This document shows, piece after piece, positions 1-12,330 of a DNA stretch of 64,000 bases. The stretch is from Adiantum capillus-veneris (taxonomy: Eukaryota > Streptophyta > Polypodiopsida > Polypodiales > Pteridaceae). Both the position numbers and the translations under genes were made by a program. Positions within the stretch are counted from its first letter, which is position 1. Each line of letters opens with the position of its first letter. Below the pieces are notes generated by a model. That model did not search any database. It was not told the DNA's origin and saw nothing but the letters and a program-made list of their open reading frames with translations. Location of the stretch: the NCBI GenBank assembly GCA_014529385.2, contig CM043969.1:74074676-74138675 (forward strand), written 5' to 3'.

Positions 1-486
1 GTGTATGTTTTCTCTTACTCTAATCTCTCTAAGTATACCTACTCTCTCTAGTTAGTACATCTTCACTATTAACTTATATATTGTTAATTGAAAGTTAATA
101 CATAAGAGAACTCATCATATTCTTATTATACATGATGAAATTCTCATTCACCAATGTTATTGTCTATTAGGTTAAATAGAATTTTGAATAATACTAAAAA
201 TTGATTTAGTTGAAGTATAGAATTGAAGTTAGAATTGGAATAGAAATGTCATGCATAAAAGTAATGCATTCCTAAACTTTCACTCGTAATTTACACACTT
301 AATTTTTGATTAATTAAGATTAGCAAATATTTGATGTATAGAAATTAGATGTAAAACAACAACACTAAGTGTGAATCCGAGTTGGCGAGGGTTCAAATTA
401 CAGACTCTCTTTGAAAACAAGGAGATTACTAGGGAAATTGACCAATTTAAAGTTCTAAGTGTATAACATAAGTGTAGTACAAAAAA
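1..486. other. AT-rich non-coding stretch
   Basis: No convincing coding sequence, RNA gene or repeat boundary is visible. The short frames here are in an AT-rich background and resemble nothing I recognise. It may be a leader or LTR remnant of the retroelement to its right. Confidence 0.4.
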
Positions 487-612
487 ATGGCTCCAAAGCG
501 TGCTCGAACACAAGGCGCTAATGATCATGAAGCTAGTACAAGTAACGGTGGAATCCCTGCGAAAAATGCTATGTCTCCACCAATCGGACCAATCGGAGCT
601 ATGGTACAGGTT
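487..612 (+). pseudogene. possible gag N-terminal fragment
   Basis: An ATG after a run of A residues opens a short basic, hydrophilic frame beginning MAPKRARTQG. The gag of the related element at 12.8 kb also starts with MAPK, so this may be the start of a gag gene. The frame ends after about 64 codons, and a GTTAGT that could be a 5' splice site lies near position 609. No zinc knuckle or capsid homology is visible. A small host exon is the alternative. Confidence 0.25.
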
Positions 613-867
613 AGTATTGCAATTTCAAGTTATGCATCATTGCATATGCGAGACCATAGGAATATATTATTTACCTTATGAAAAGAAAACACGGACCGAA
701 AGCACGGGGCTTAACCCCAAGAAACTCGTCATATGTTTGACAAGTAGGAAAGATTGTCTGGTTAAACTAGTTGCTATAGGAAAGAATGTTTGTCCAAAAC
801 CTTCGGTATGGTTTCTCTCAAGTCTCTCTACTTATTAGTGCTGGTATTATGTGGCAGTTGTCGAGAC

Positions 868-1020
868 GTGAGATGATGCCCAGGATGGCACCGCTGATGC
901 TGTGGTGGGAGTACACCCAGATTAGCCCACCTGGATACTGCGGTTTTGTTTTGCTGTGGCGTGAGGATGACGCCCAGATTGGCACCGTTGTTGCTGTGAC
1001 GGGAGTACGTCCAGATTAGC
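868..1020. repeat. two-copy direct repeat, about 60 bp per unit
   Basis: Positions 868-926 and 961-1020 are diverged direct copies, each running from GTGAG through a GGGAGTAC core to CAGATTAGC. They are separated by about 34 bp. The surrounding 0.65-1.6 kb has no coding signal and may be an old LTR, but I could not find its ends. Confidence 0.7.
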
Positions 1021-1639
1021 ACAATGAATACTTGTCGAGCGGTATGGGACGCTCATGAGGACAAGGGTTTTTATAAATAATGTATATACCGATCGGACAT
1101 AATAGCGTCAGTAGAGATTCTTGAGTGAACCTAATCCAAGGGTTGTTTGTTTGAAATTGGACGACTTCTTGTTTGACAATTGTTTGTAATACTGCTTGAA
1201 GGGCTGTTTTAACGAACCAGTATCATAAATAAAGTAAATGAACATGTATTTTTAAACCGTGTGGTAGTAATTAGATAACAAAAGAAGTGTGAGTGTGGTG
1301 TGGAAAGTGGGAGAATGATACCCCGACGGTATCATTCTATGGACGGGTGGACCCGATGAGTCGGGTAACTTTTCAACGCTAGAATTTTTTTTTATTAGTC
1401 ATAAATCTTAAAAGAGAAAAACCTTGGCGGCTGTACTTTTGAAACATGGAGAAAAAAGCGCACAGGTTGGTCACTCTAAGATTTATACTTTTAGGTATAA
1501 TTAATTATAGATAGTTTTTAGATAGGGTTATGGTGGTCACGCTCCGCCATAGCGAGATAGGACCAATCCTTCACTAATGGTTCATGCCCATGGCTACGTA
1601 GTAGCTAAGGAAATGTCCGTTGGTTTTTCCTTATCAGGA
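1021..1639. other. non-coding spacer, possible LTR remnant
   Basis: No frame here has recognisable protein similarity. It lies directly upstream of broken polymerase sequence on the same strand. It could be a decayed LTR or a deletion junction of the gypsy element to the right, because gag, protease and most of the RT are missing between here and 1.64 kb. Confidence 0.3.
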
Positions 1640-2115
1640 TTGGAGACTTATCAAAGGTACTCTGCTCCTCTCAAAAAGAGGCAGGGACCTCACAGTTTTC
1701 AATGTTTGAAGAATGCCATTATTAGTAAGCCAGTACTTCGACAACCGGATTGGGATGTTATTTTTTATGTGCGTGTTGCTGCTTCAGGATTGGCAATGGG
1801 TGCAATATTGGCTCAACCAGAAGGGAGGAATGATTATCCAGTGTATTTTGCTAGTCGGAGACTCAGTCAGGCTGAACAAGGATATACTACTACAGAGAGA
1901 GAAGCCTTAGGGATGGTTTTCAGTGCCACTAAGTTTTGATATTATTTGTTGGGCAAGCTATTTCATTTTTATGTGGATCATCAGGCAATAGTATTTTTGA
2001 GTAACAAAGTTATTATTCAAAAAAGATTGATCAAATGGATGATGTTCCTGATGGAGTTTGAATCCCACATATTTCACAAGCCCGATATCCCATTGTGGTG
2101 CTAATTTCCTGTCCA
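1640..2115 (+). pseudogene. Ty3/gypsy pol: RT C-terminus and RNase H, copy 1
   Basis: The translation starts in the RT-RNase H connection (motif LKNAIISKPVL) and runs through the RNase H segment with YFASRRLSQAE, TTTEREAL and FYVDHQA. These motifs are diagnostic of Ty3/gypsy polyproteins. RNase H would degrade the RNA strand of the RNA-DNA hybrid during reverse transcription. A stop near 1938 and a break near 2100 interrupt the frame. RT catalytic motifs are absent, so the 5' part of the element is deleted. The same LKNAIISK string ends the RT of the copy at 16.75 kb, which places both in one family. Confidence 0.85.
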
Positions 2116-3480
2116 GAAGTACTGATGGCTACTCAAAATTATCCTTGAGAAATGAGCCAGTGGACGCAGAGCTGTTTCAAGTAACAACTGAGGAAGACAC
2201 AGATCTAGAATGGTATGATGTGTATCAATTCCTTTCCAAAGGAGGATTCCCAGAAAATTGGACCCAGAATCAGAAGAAGGCTCTGATTATTAAGAGTTTG
2301 AAGTTCACCATCATAAGAGGATTGTTCTATAGACTGGGAGTAGGTGGGGTTCTTCAAAGGTGCCAATGGAAGGTAGAATGCAAATTATTTTTGAGGCACA
2401 CGATGGGGATTTTGGAGGACATTTCTCCACTGATATTACTTACAAGAAGATTTTGCAGGCTGGATTGTGGTGGAAAACTCTAATATCTGATGTTAGAAGT
2501 TTTTGCAAAAAATGTAATATATGCCAGAGGAACTGCGGCCCAGTTCAACCAATGGGAGTGTTTATGAAATGGGGTCTGGACTTCATGGGTCCATTCAAGA
2601 AAATCACTCCAAGGAAGAACCGGTATATATTGATGTGGCCACTTGTTATGTCACCAAATGGGTAGAGGCCAAGGCTCTTCCAGATAACACCGCAAAGTCC
2701 ACTGTTGTATTCTTATTTGACAATCTTATCTGCCGTTATGGATGCCTTGTGGAGATTGTGTTTGATCAAGGGATACATTTTATTAATGACACTAGGGATA
2801 TTTTGATGGAAATGTTTTCAGTGAAGCATAGGAAGTCAAACTCCATATTATTCCAGGTGTAATGGGCAAGCAAAGAGCAGTAACAAAACCATCAACACCA
2901 TTCTCACGAAGATTGTGAAGAAGGAGCCACACCAGTGGGATCTTAAGCTCCAGACTACTCTATGGGCCTACAAAACAACTTATAAAGTCAGCACTGGACT
3001 GACACCATTTAGAATGGTGTATGGCACTGAAGCTGTAGTGCCTATGGAATTCGTGATCCACAGTCTCAGGATGGTGGTGAGTTTGGATTGGATTTCAATC
3101 ACAATCTTAAACATAGACTGGAGGAATTAGCATAGTTGGATGAGTTAAGACAACTGTTGTGCTGGGACAGGAGATTGTTCACAACAAAGAAGCACTAGCA
3201 TGATAGACGAATCAAAGTTAGGGAGTTCCAGAAAGGAGACTTGGTTTTGCTCTATCAATCCAAACTGGGTCCTAAGAAACCAAGCTTAAAGATAGCTTGG
3301 GCTGGTTCGTATGATGTCAAATGGGTGTTTTCCAATGGCACAGTAAGGTTGAAGGATTTATCTGGATTATTGCTGCTATGTTTATAATGGGGCCAAGATC
3401 AAGCTATATTATTCTAATGAGAAAGAGACTTCTAGAGAAGAAGATACTGGCATTCTGGGTACTAATGGTCAGGAAATTTC
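2105..3480 (+). pseudogene. Ty3/gypsy integrase, copy 1
   Basis: The frames carry, in order, an HHCC zinc-binding domain (HDGDFGGH followed by CKKCNICQR near 2.39-2.53 kb), the start of the catalytic core (GLDFMGP), a second core aspartate in FDQGIHFIN near 2.76 kb, the WAYKTTYKVSTGLTPF block near 2.97 kb, and a C-terminal tail with KGDLVLLYQSKLG near 3.24 kb. The protein would insert element cDNA into chromosomes. At least three frameshifts and several stops break it. The core normally has SDQG; here Ser is replaced by Phe. It lies between RNase H and a long additional ORF in the same orientation. Confidence 0.88.
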
Positions 3481-3876
3481 AGAATCAGCCATTCTAGACC
3501 TCTTCCATGTACAACCAGTACCAGAGCTAGTCACGGTCAGAAAAGTCTCAGCGTGTTAAAGCAGTGCCAATGGCAGAGTCAGTAAAGTGTCAGAGCCAGT
3601 ACTAGTTTTTATGGGGACAAGGGCCAATGGGAATGCATATGGTAATCATTAAAGGAAACATGGGAAGTATTAGCCAATGCATATGTGCCATTTCGCCAAC
3701 GGTGCACAAAACTCTAGGAACGGTAAGTAGTGGAGCTTTTATGGCATGAACGTGTATAACAATAAGGCGAGTAGGCATTATTCCTCACAAATATCCTGCA
3801 TGATGCCTACCTGCTATTACACAGTCGCCATCACCAAGCTCTTAGGATTCTTCACTATAACCACAAACCTCCTCGT
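3481..3876 (+). other. spacer between pol and the additional ORF
   Basis: About 400 bp separate the integrase tail from the downstream ORF. Fragments of a tail frame continue to about 3.6 kb, after which nothing is recognisable. In this position some OTA-clade gypsy elements carry a promoter or splice acceptor for the extra ORF. I see no clear TATA box. Confidence 0.35.
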
Positions 3877-6800
3877 TTGAAGAGTTTGTCCGTCTCACTA
3901 TCTGTCCCTACCCCTAGCTACGGCTTTGACTATCCAAGTAAGTCGTCTTCTTCTACAGACTTACCATCCTCACAGTGTATGGGTAGAAGGAAAATGTCAG
4001 ACAAGATACATGATACCATCGATGAAACTTGGGCAATCATCACCTCTCTTAAAGCTTCTCTACCACTTATCCCACACAGCAAGATACAAAGATATGTGTT
4101 CACTGAGCAGGCCAAAGAACTGCTACAACTATGGGACTTGCATGTGGTGGTACAAGCTACAAGAATAGATTTTGACACGGCCATGTTCAAGTAGGTCCTT
4201 GATTCTTTTAATGCCGAGGATGGCAGTGCTATTGTCAACGGTGTAAAAGTCACGGAAATTCTTGACGATATTACTTATGCTTTCAAAATGCCCAATGAGC
4301 CAAAGCCGACCACAACATCTGCAGAACATATAAGTTTGGCTCTAAAAGTGGATGAAGCAGCCAAGAAGAAACAAAAGTCTAGTGCACAAGGGTTTCCAGT
4401 AGCAAGACTGGACGTCCCCTCAGCTTACAAGTATGTTGTTGAGGCTGTTAGCCTGAAAAATAATCCCACGTATGTGTCAAAAAAGCTGTTTGCTATGCTG
4501 CTTGCAAAAAAATTAAATGATATAGCTAGAATAAATTTATGTCATATCTTATCTCACAATGTGTTCTAGTAGACTGCCAAGCTAAAGTCTCAGAATATAT
4601 TCAAAGCTTGGTATGTATGGCACTTTCTGTATTGGGCAACTGCTCTAGAAGCTAATTACCAGGTAAGGATGGCTTGGAGTCTGAAGCCCATCCCAAAGAC
4701 TAACAATGTTGAGATTTCTTCAGACAAAGAGGCTCTGGGCAATTAGTTGGCCCTAACTGGACAAAAGAGGAAGGCCACACAGGTGGAAGCCAGCGGTTCA
4801 AAGAAACCAAGGACTACGTTGGCCAAAAGCACTACTTTGTTAAAGCAACTGGAGAGTCAGGTTAAGTATTTGCCTACTAGAAATCTTTCAGCAAGCCAGA
4901 CTTCAGCCACACTTGAAGAACAGTTGCTAGGAAGGGCCAACAAGAAGAGCAGACTCCGGCAGACAGCAACACTGGAAAGGGCTAGGAAGAAACGTCAAGT
5001 GCTGAGTAGGCGGCAGTCAAAGACAAGGGAAAGGGCTCAGTACCTGACAGTCCAGCCAATAGAGTTCCTTTCAGTGAATTGGCTTTATCCATATCCAAGA
5101 AGGATAAACTGCAGCAGTTACAACAGAACCCTCTCAAAGGCCGACTAATTTTTCAAACATCTAATTTGACACACTTACTATACATGGCTCCCGTTATGGT
5201 TTATGAGCCAGTCCAATCTGACCAGGCAATAGTAGCTGATGGCTACTCAATGCTTATCCAATTATCATGGAACACCATTGTCAATGCTTTAGGACAGATG
5301 ATGGATGCATAAGCTCCGAATGAGTAGATGGTTAAGCTAAAAGAAGAACTGGAAAGCAGCCAACAACAGGTTCAAAAACTTCAATAGGATGTGGTTGCAC
5401 AAAAACTCAAGAATACTATTGTTGAAAATCAGTTAGTAAGAACAATTAATGAGTTGCAGACAAAGTTGTTGAGGCTAGAAATAGAAAATCGGCAATTAAA
5501 GAAAGACAAGGCAGCAGCCTTAAGAGATGCTGATAGATTTCAAACCATGCTAAGAATGAAGTGGACAGACTTCAAAGAACTGATGACAGGCCACACTGCA
5601 GTAAAGGCTTCTCTTACAGAGAGATATGTTTATAATAATCTTGTTGATATTCTGAGTCCATAAGGCAATATCACTTTGAATATGTACAATCTAAAGGCAC
5701 TTATGGAGACCATGCAGAGTGATCTGCAAGACAAGCTCTCTGAATACAACACGACATTAGCAAATCAAGCCATCATGGATTATATTGAAAAGCAAAATAA
5801 TCTTGATAAGGATTTTGAGAGGGAAGAAGAGAAGGATGAGGACGGGGAGGAAAATCGGGCTGACAAACCTGATGATGATGATAATGACTTTCTTCCTTCC
5901 CCACCTTCAGGCTCTGGAGCTGGTGGATGAGCTGCCACAGGGGGCAGTCAACCCGACAAAGACCAGGCAGACCAGCACAAGGACCAGCCAGACCAACAGT
6001 CGAGGGACCATTGCTCTGATGATCAGCAAGCCAGGTAGTGGACATAAGGGCAACACTAGAGATACTCCAGTACACCAATCACGATACATTGCCGATAGCA
6101 AAGGAAAAGCCAAATCTGTGATTGAGTCATTAAAGGGTGATGAGAAACACTCATTACAACTCATCACACTGAATAAGAGATTGAAACATCAACAAGCTCC
6201 TATTACTAGGATGTATTTGGAGGATGATACTCTGATCTCTGATCTGGAACGCTTTCAAAGGTTGTATGTTGGAGCCAGAGAAATGATTCAGCACTAGAAA
6301 TCAACTACCTTCCATGATCAAGAATTGTGTCAATTGCCTGTGCATCCCAACAGAATCAAGCTGTTGGAAAGAGTACCTGAGTGGGCACTGACTTTTGATG
6401 ATAGGATAGTCAATCCACAATGGCAGTGATAGTCCATTGCACACCGACACTCTCTAGCTCTTGAACTAGATCTACTGCTTGGAAACATGCCTACATAGAA
6501 GTGTATGAAGAAAGTTAGAACTCAACTGACAGAAGTTTTACTTCAGATGCAAATTGCTAGAGGAGTTTTGGACCAGAGGGTGCAGGCTATCATTGAAGAC
6601 CAGTCTTCTAGCAGCAAAGGACCGCGGACTCAAATGACAGTAGGAGAACATGCAACTGCTCTCAGAAGACTCTTTCAGCTTGTCCGAGCTACTAGGAAGA
6701 TGACGTAGCAGGAGAACAAAGCTGTTCTCAATTTTCTGGAGTTTATGTATGACTCTGTAGTTTTCTTGTATGCATTACCTGCTAAAGAGGCTGAACTGCC

Positions 6801-7500
6801 CAGATTTTTCCCAGCTTTGTATGCTCAACATCCAAAACCAGTGGATCACGGCTCACCTACTTCAGTATCACTAATGAACTCCGGGACTGGTATGAGCAAG
6901 CCACTGTGGAATGGAAAACCTAGAAATCACTGATCAATGATGCTCTCAAACTGAATGATGTCATGGAACTGCAGGGAGAAATGCAGAGGGTCAAACTCTG
7001 AATGGAACAATGGAAGATCCAGCGCTGTGGTTTAATGAAGATCACAAATCAGTTGCTTCAATTGACTGTGGAGTCTTTCAAGATCCCTAAAAAGGATATC
7101 ACTACTAAACGAGGATTGGGACCAGAATACAGAGAAATGGCTGGGATTCTCTTTGAAGCTAGAATCAAAACGAATCAGCCTCTTCTGCAGGGATGGATCC
7201 ACACAGCCTCACATTGTCATAAATTGGCCAGAACCCGTCTGACAAAGGGAAAACGCACTTTGTATGATCCCGACACCAAAACCTACAATTCTCTCATGCC
7301 TTATGAATTTGAGATGGCCATTGAAAGGCGGGATCATCTTGAGCAGGAGGCCATTTATAGACTTATCTAGAAGGACGATGTTGGAATTGGGACTTCTGAG
7401 GCACCAACACAAAAGAAGGGCAAGAGGAAGGAGTTTCAGTGGAAGGATACTGGGTAGTTCCATCTCAGAATCAGACGGTGGATCTTCCCAATTAGGCACT
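3877..7500 (+). pseudogene. additional ORF (aORF-1) of gypsy family 1, copy 1
   Basis: A run of collinear frames from 3.88 to 7.5 kb encodes a protein of roughly 1,100 residues once stops and shifts are ignored. It has a structured N-terminal part, a Lys-rich stretch near 4.75 kb, a coiled coil near 5.4-5.65 kb, a very acidic segment near 5.82-5.9 kb, and a C-terminal part with WIHTASHCHKLA. Collinear copies lie at 16.77-18.99 kb and, in part, on the other strand at 50.5-51.3 kb, always on the side of pol expected for a 3' ORF. It is therefore an element gene rather than a host gene. Tat/Ogre and Athila elements carry extra ORFs here, but I do not recognise this protein and assign no function. 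Confidence 0.75.
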
Positions 7501-7634
7501 AGAATTTTCTTGGCGCGGCACCCTTGGAATTACAACTATAGGGGTGTCAAGCACTTAACAAGCATGAAGAATGGTATAAAACTAGCATTATCAAAAGAAT
7601 ATTTGTCATGAGGAACATCATCCAAAATAACATT

Positions 7635-7775
7635 CCAGTCAGTTATCTATTTCAGTCCAGTGAGTTTGCTGTTCCAATTTCACTAACTGAACTGACGACA
7701 TAACCAGTAGCTTTAAATTCTAACACTAGAATCAGCTGTCTAAAGAGACCAACTCCAATTCCAAGGAACTACATG
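7635..7775 (+). repeat. truncated 3' LTR of gypsy family 1, copy 1
   Basis: This stretch aligns by eye with the last part of the LTR at 12.33-12.78 kb, sharing the segment ATTCTAACACT.GAATCA and ending CTCCAATTCCA. It stops about 15 bp before the LTR end. U3 is not visible. The break abuts the minus-strand element that follows. Confidence 0.65.
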
Positions 7776-9048
7776 AAGAGCATGAAGCTTCATTCATTTT
7801 TTCTATGGTTGAGGTGAGTGAAACAAGCCTTTCGCGCTTGGCAACCCATACTAGCTCCGGATCCGGTGTATAGTGTTCTGTGATTTTTTCTTTCCCATGA
7901 TCTTTCATCGTATTTATCATCACATGATTTGTCTCACATGAGTCAAGTGATAGGTAAGAACACAATTTACGTTTTGGTACCCAGACTTGATCATTTCCTT
8001 GATAGTAAGCCTTGGGCTTCCAATAGTCTCTTAGGAATCCAATGCCAAGTTTCCTTACATTTCTGGGAGCGAGTGGGGCGTTTCTTAAAAGGCTCCTATT
8101 TTTTAGCATCAGCCATGGTCGCTAAAGAAGCTTTAGGGAGACCCACTTGTATGTTATCTTCGCTATATTAGGATGCATCTTGTGTGTCTCAAGCTTTGTT
8201 TCAACTACAAAAGTTGAATCTTTAGAGAGTTGGGCTATAGGGACATATGGTTCAACCTTCTGGACATGCATTGTTTTGGGTTTTATTTCCTCGGGGGATA
8301 ATATTTCAGGGACTATGGCTTGAGTGACAGGACTAAGAGTTGGTTTCTGCATTGTGACCCTCCATGTTCCCCAATCAATAGTGCATTTGGTCGCTATCAT
8401 CCACGTGCATCCTATGTTTATATTACCTTTGATAGTTCCAACAAGTATGACCAAAAAGTATTGAGCTACAACCCCGTTGTCATAACTGACAGAAGTGTGC
8501 CAGATACCAAAAATCATAATTTTCTTCTTGTTAACACCCTTGACTTGGATAATAATCTCAGATATAGATGGCTGTCCTAACTGACACCACACGTCATATG
8601 ATAGCAGATTATACTTAGCACCCGTGTCCAATAACACGCTATATAGCACTTTCCCATAGACGTTATTTAGCTCAGTAGGGTATCGTAGAGGTGTGTCAGA
8701 GTCCAACCAATCATCCTTTGTTTCAACGTGGAATGCATGTGTAACTCCCAGGTTGGACTCTCGTTGGCGTCTTATACGTTGTTGTCTCTCTTTAGCCTTA
8801 GCTAGAGCTTGTATCTTCTTCAACTCGGCTTGTGCCTTGGCTGCCTCTTTTTGATGGATGGCGCATAGCTCCTCTTGGCTTAAAGGATCATAGTATCTTT
8901 TAAATTTGCTCCCATTGAGGAATCCAATGGTTTCAACTCCATCAAGAGTCTCCACACAAATGGCACATTGTGGGGTGATTTCACGTACTCTATATGGTCC
9001 TTTTTCCGTATACTTCAACTTTTTCTTCTTGTTTCGCACTCCATACAT
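7732..9048 (-). pseudogene. gypsy integrase tail joined to a retropepsin-like domain
   Basis: One minus-strand frame runs 308 codons from 9048 to a stop at 8122-8124, then stays open in the same frame for about 125 more codons. Its start matches the post-core tail of an integrase (KGPYRVREI). A basic coiled-coil stretch rich in Lys, Ala and Gln follows, then a retropepsin-like active site (VLLDTGAKYNLLSYDVW, near 8.59-8.65 kb) and a later IDWGTW segment. Most Ty3/gypsy polyproteins have the protease upstream of RT. The last part repeats WVPKRK and WVAKRERL and is unknown. One continuous frame suggests real architecture rather than a random junction. Confidence 0.7.
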
Positions 9049-10140
9049 ATAAGGACTTTATCACCAACATTGATATCTTTGTTTTTTAGATGACGGTCAA
9101 ACCATTTCTTCCTCCTGTATTTTTCGACAAGTGCGTTTTTCATAGCCAATTGCTTTTCTTCATCTAACCTCTCAAGGATATATAAACTCTCAACTAAAGG
9201 GTTAGCATCCCAACCTTCTTGTGAAGCTACACGTAGACTAGGAATTACAAACTCCCATGGAATAACTACTTCTTGGCCATATACCATTTTGAATGGTGTA
9301 CAATTAATAGCCACTTTGTAAAAAGTACGGTAAGCCCATAGAGCTGATGTCAGCTTCATTTCCCAATCTAGCGATGAGCTTTTTGACTATTTTGGTCAAG
9401 ATAGAAATCAAGGTCTTGTTAGTGCTCTCAGCTTGGCCATTTGCTTGTGGATAATAAACATGGACTTATGGTGGGCTATCATGAAGTTTGTCATGAGTTC
9501 CTTTATCACTCCATTTATAAAATGAGTACCACTGTCACTCACAATCTCAAAGGGACAACCAAATCTTGTAATAATGTTCTCAAAGAGAAACTTGTCAGTT
9601 GACCTTGCATTAGCCTTACGTGTCACCCTGGCTTTTTCCCACTTTGTCACATAGTCAGTGGCAACGATAATATATCAAGATTGAGTGCTACGAGTTGCTG
9701 GGCTAATTGGGCCTACAAAGTCTAAACACCATTTTTCAAATGGTTGAGTCACTTTAATAGGATGTAAGGGCATCTTATCCTTTTGCTTTGTGATCTTGTA
9801 ACGTTGGAATTCATCACATCCTTTTGCAAAAAGTGATGCATCCTTGAACAAGGTAGGCCACCAATAGCCTGATTGCAACACCTTTCTAGTAGTTAGTTCC
9901 CTTGAGAAATATCCTCCGGCTATACCCATGTGGGCTTCTTGCAGTATGTATAAATACTCATCCTCATGGGCACAACATCTAAGAATATCGTCCTTCCATA
10001 GCCTGTAGAGAGTTCTTGCAATGAGAGAATAAGGTTCACATTCTTTTAATAGTTTTCGAGCCATATCCTTATGAAGCTCTTTTGGTGGAAAACCATTAAC
10101 TAGAAAGTTCGCAATCTTCTCACTCCGTTCAGGCATGGTC
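9015..10140 (-). pseudogene. Ty3/gypsy integrase, minus-strand lineage
   Basis: Read on the minus strand, the frames contain an N-terminal zinc-binding region with HMGIAGGYF and CDEFQRYK (degenerate HHCC), then LDFVGPISP with the first core aspartate, VSDSGTHFIN with the second, and the WAYRTFYKVAINCTPF block followed by the ERLDEEK coiled-coil stretch. The order is exactly that of gypsy integrases. Three frames are needed, so there are at least two frameshifts. It overlaps the retropepsin-bearing frame downstream and follows the RNase H upstream. Confidence 0.88.
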
Positions 10141-10193
10141 TCGACTAGAATAAATAAGTATCGAGCAATTCATCGTTGCCTCCAGTAGGGACT

Positions 10194-11700
10194 TCACCAT
10201 TGGGTAATGCGAGACAAATGATCCGTCATGACATGTCTTTTACCAAGTCTCACCACAATGGTGAAATCAAAATCAAGAAGAATTAACAACCACCGTGTAA
10301 TTCTTCCCGTGAAACAAGGTTTATTTATTAGATACAACAAGGCTTGATGATCAACATAGAAAACAAACTTGCTGACAAGAAGGAAGTAGTTAAATTTCTT
10401 CACTGCATGAATCACCTTCCCTATCTGTAGTGGTGTAGTTTCTCTCAGCATCATTTAACTGACGACTTGCAAAGCTAATGGGGTAGTCCAATTTATGCTC
10501 TCCTGGTTGAACTAGATCACACCCAATAGCAAAGTTTGATGCATCACTACGCATGGAAAATTACATTCCAATCGGGTACTCATAGAATGGGAGCACTTGT
10601 CAAGGTTTTTTTCAATGACTCATAAGCATGGTCACACTCCGCGGTCCAGTGGAACTCAATAAGAAGCTTGTACAAAGGACAAGCTATCTCCACAAAGTTT
10701 AAATAAATTGCCGGTAATAACCAATATGGCCCATGAATCTTTGAAGTCCTTTAAAGTTCGTAGGCGGTGGCAAATCAACAATGGCTTTAATTTTTCTCTC
10801 ATCTGTGGAAATCCCATTTTTGGACATTATATGCCCTAAAATGCCTCCATGTTTAACCCAAATTGGCATTTAAAAGAGTTTAAACGATGTGATACAATCT
10901 GCACTTCTCAAACACTTTTCGTAAGCATGATAGATGTTCCTTTCAAAACAGGAATAAACACAAAGTTCATCTAAGAAAGCTTTGCAAAACTCCCTCAAAT
11001 ATTCTTTAAAAGCAGTATTTATTAATCTTTGAAAGGTAGCAGGGGCATTGCTTAAGCCAAAATCCATAACACGAAATGCGAACACTCCAAATTTGGTTAT
11101 AAAGGTTGTTTAAGCTTGGTACTCTAGCACAATTGTGATTTGATTGTAAACAGAGTACCCATCTAAAAATCTATAAGCTTCCTTTCTTGCAACTCTTTCA
11201 AGCACATGTTCAGAATATGGCAAGGGGTAATGGTCCCTCCTAGTGGCGGCATTGACCTTCTTGAGATCCATGCATACTCTAAGTTTCCCATTCTTTTTCG
11301 GCACAATCACTATTGGAGACACCCATTCTGAGTGCTCAATAGGGAAATGAATCCACATTTGACAATATTTTCAATCTCTTCTTGAACAATCTTTGCATAC
11401 TTAGGATTCATTAGGTCGGGTCGTTGTTGGACTGGTTTATTCATGGGGATTGTGTGTTGCACCACAGAAGGTGGAACACCTTTCATATCATGATATGTCC
11501 AAGAAAATATATCCTTGAATTCCTTGAGAAGTTCTTTAAGTACATACTCCTCAGTCTCTGTCAGATCTTGGGCAATGAAAATAGGTTTGGACTCTTCTCT
11601 TGGGTCTGCTAACTCTATCTCCTTAACTATTGTTGGACCGTCATAAACTCCATTGCTTCCATCGATAGGTTTTCTTTGAGCCTTTGTATACACAACCTTA
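10194..11700 (-). pseudogene. Ty3/gypsy RT and RNase H, minus-strand lineage
   Basis: The minus strand encodes an RT with LRVCMDLKKVNAATRRDHY, YRFLDGYS, DFGLSNAPATFQRL and the catalytic block AFLDELCVYS near 10.96 kb. Gypsy elements normally have two adjacent aspartates there; here the second is Glu, so the enzyme would probably be dead even without the stops. RNase H follows with FYVDHQALLYLINKP and DHLSRITQW. Upstream, 11.31-11.69 kb encodes the linker with FSWTYHDMKGV typical of the region before RT. Several stops and shifts interrupt it. Confidence 0.88.
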
Positions 11701-12330
11701 CGCTCCTCCGTGGTGCAGGATTTGAAATAATCAAGTGCAAAGGGTGTAAGTCTGTGGGGTCTTGTGGCTCTATGGACTGTGATTTCACTTTCGCTTCCTT
11801 TTGTTGTTGAGGTAACTCTTGATTTTGTTGTCTCCTTACGGTACGACTCAACTTTGGCTTCTCTATAGCCTCTAGTTGTGTGATGTCAATGGGTTGTGGA
11901 CTACACCACATAACGCTTTGAAGGTATTCACCCAAGTTATCTACCAACTTTCAATGAGCATCACATGCCCCTGTATAATTAAGCCATTCCGTGATAGATT
12001 TATTTTCATTTATTCTAGCACGCACATTTTCTTGATAACATCGCCTCTTATATCTCTTACTCTTCTTATCTAATTTTTTATTATGGCCGATCTCTATTGA
12101 AGAGTCACTAGATGGATTGCTACTCATGTCTTCTCCTCTGTTGGATAGATTGTCATCTAGGGTACCACTGAGCCCTTAGTGGTTTGTCCCCACATTTGCA
12201 CTAAGAATTAACTTAGATTCTTCGTCCTCAGAGTCGATTTCAATTGATGATTCTGACCCCAAATCGTGTGGGCTAGAGTCTTGTGAGACGCTACTGGTTC
12301 CAATGTCAGTCAAGCCGGATAGTGGATTGG
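11627..12330 (-). pseudogene. 5' part of the minus-strand gypsy polyprotein
   Basis: Minus-strand frames continue upstream of RT to about 12.33 kb with a Ser/Asp/Glu-rich segment (SSIEIDSEDEESK), a basic stretch (KKLDKKSKRYKRR) and a Gln/Lys/Pro-rich linker. No capsid, zinc knuckle or upstream protease is visible before the frame runs into the plus-strand LTR at 12.33 kb. Either those domains were cut off or this lineage places its protease after the integrase. Confidence 0.5.
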
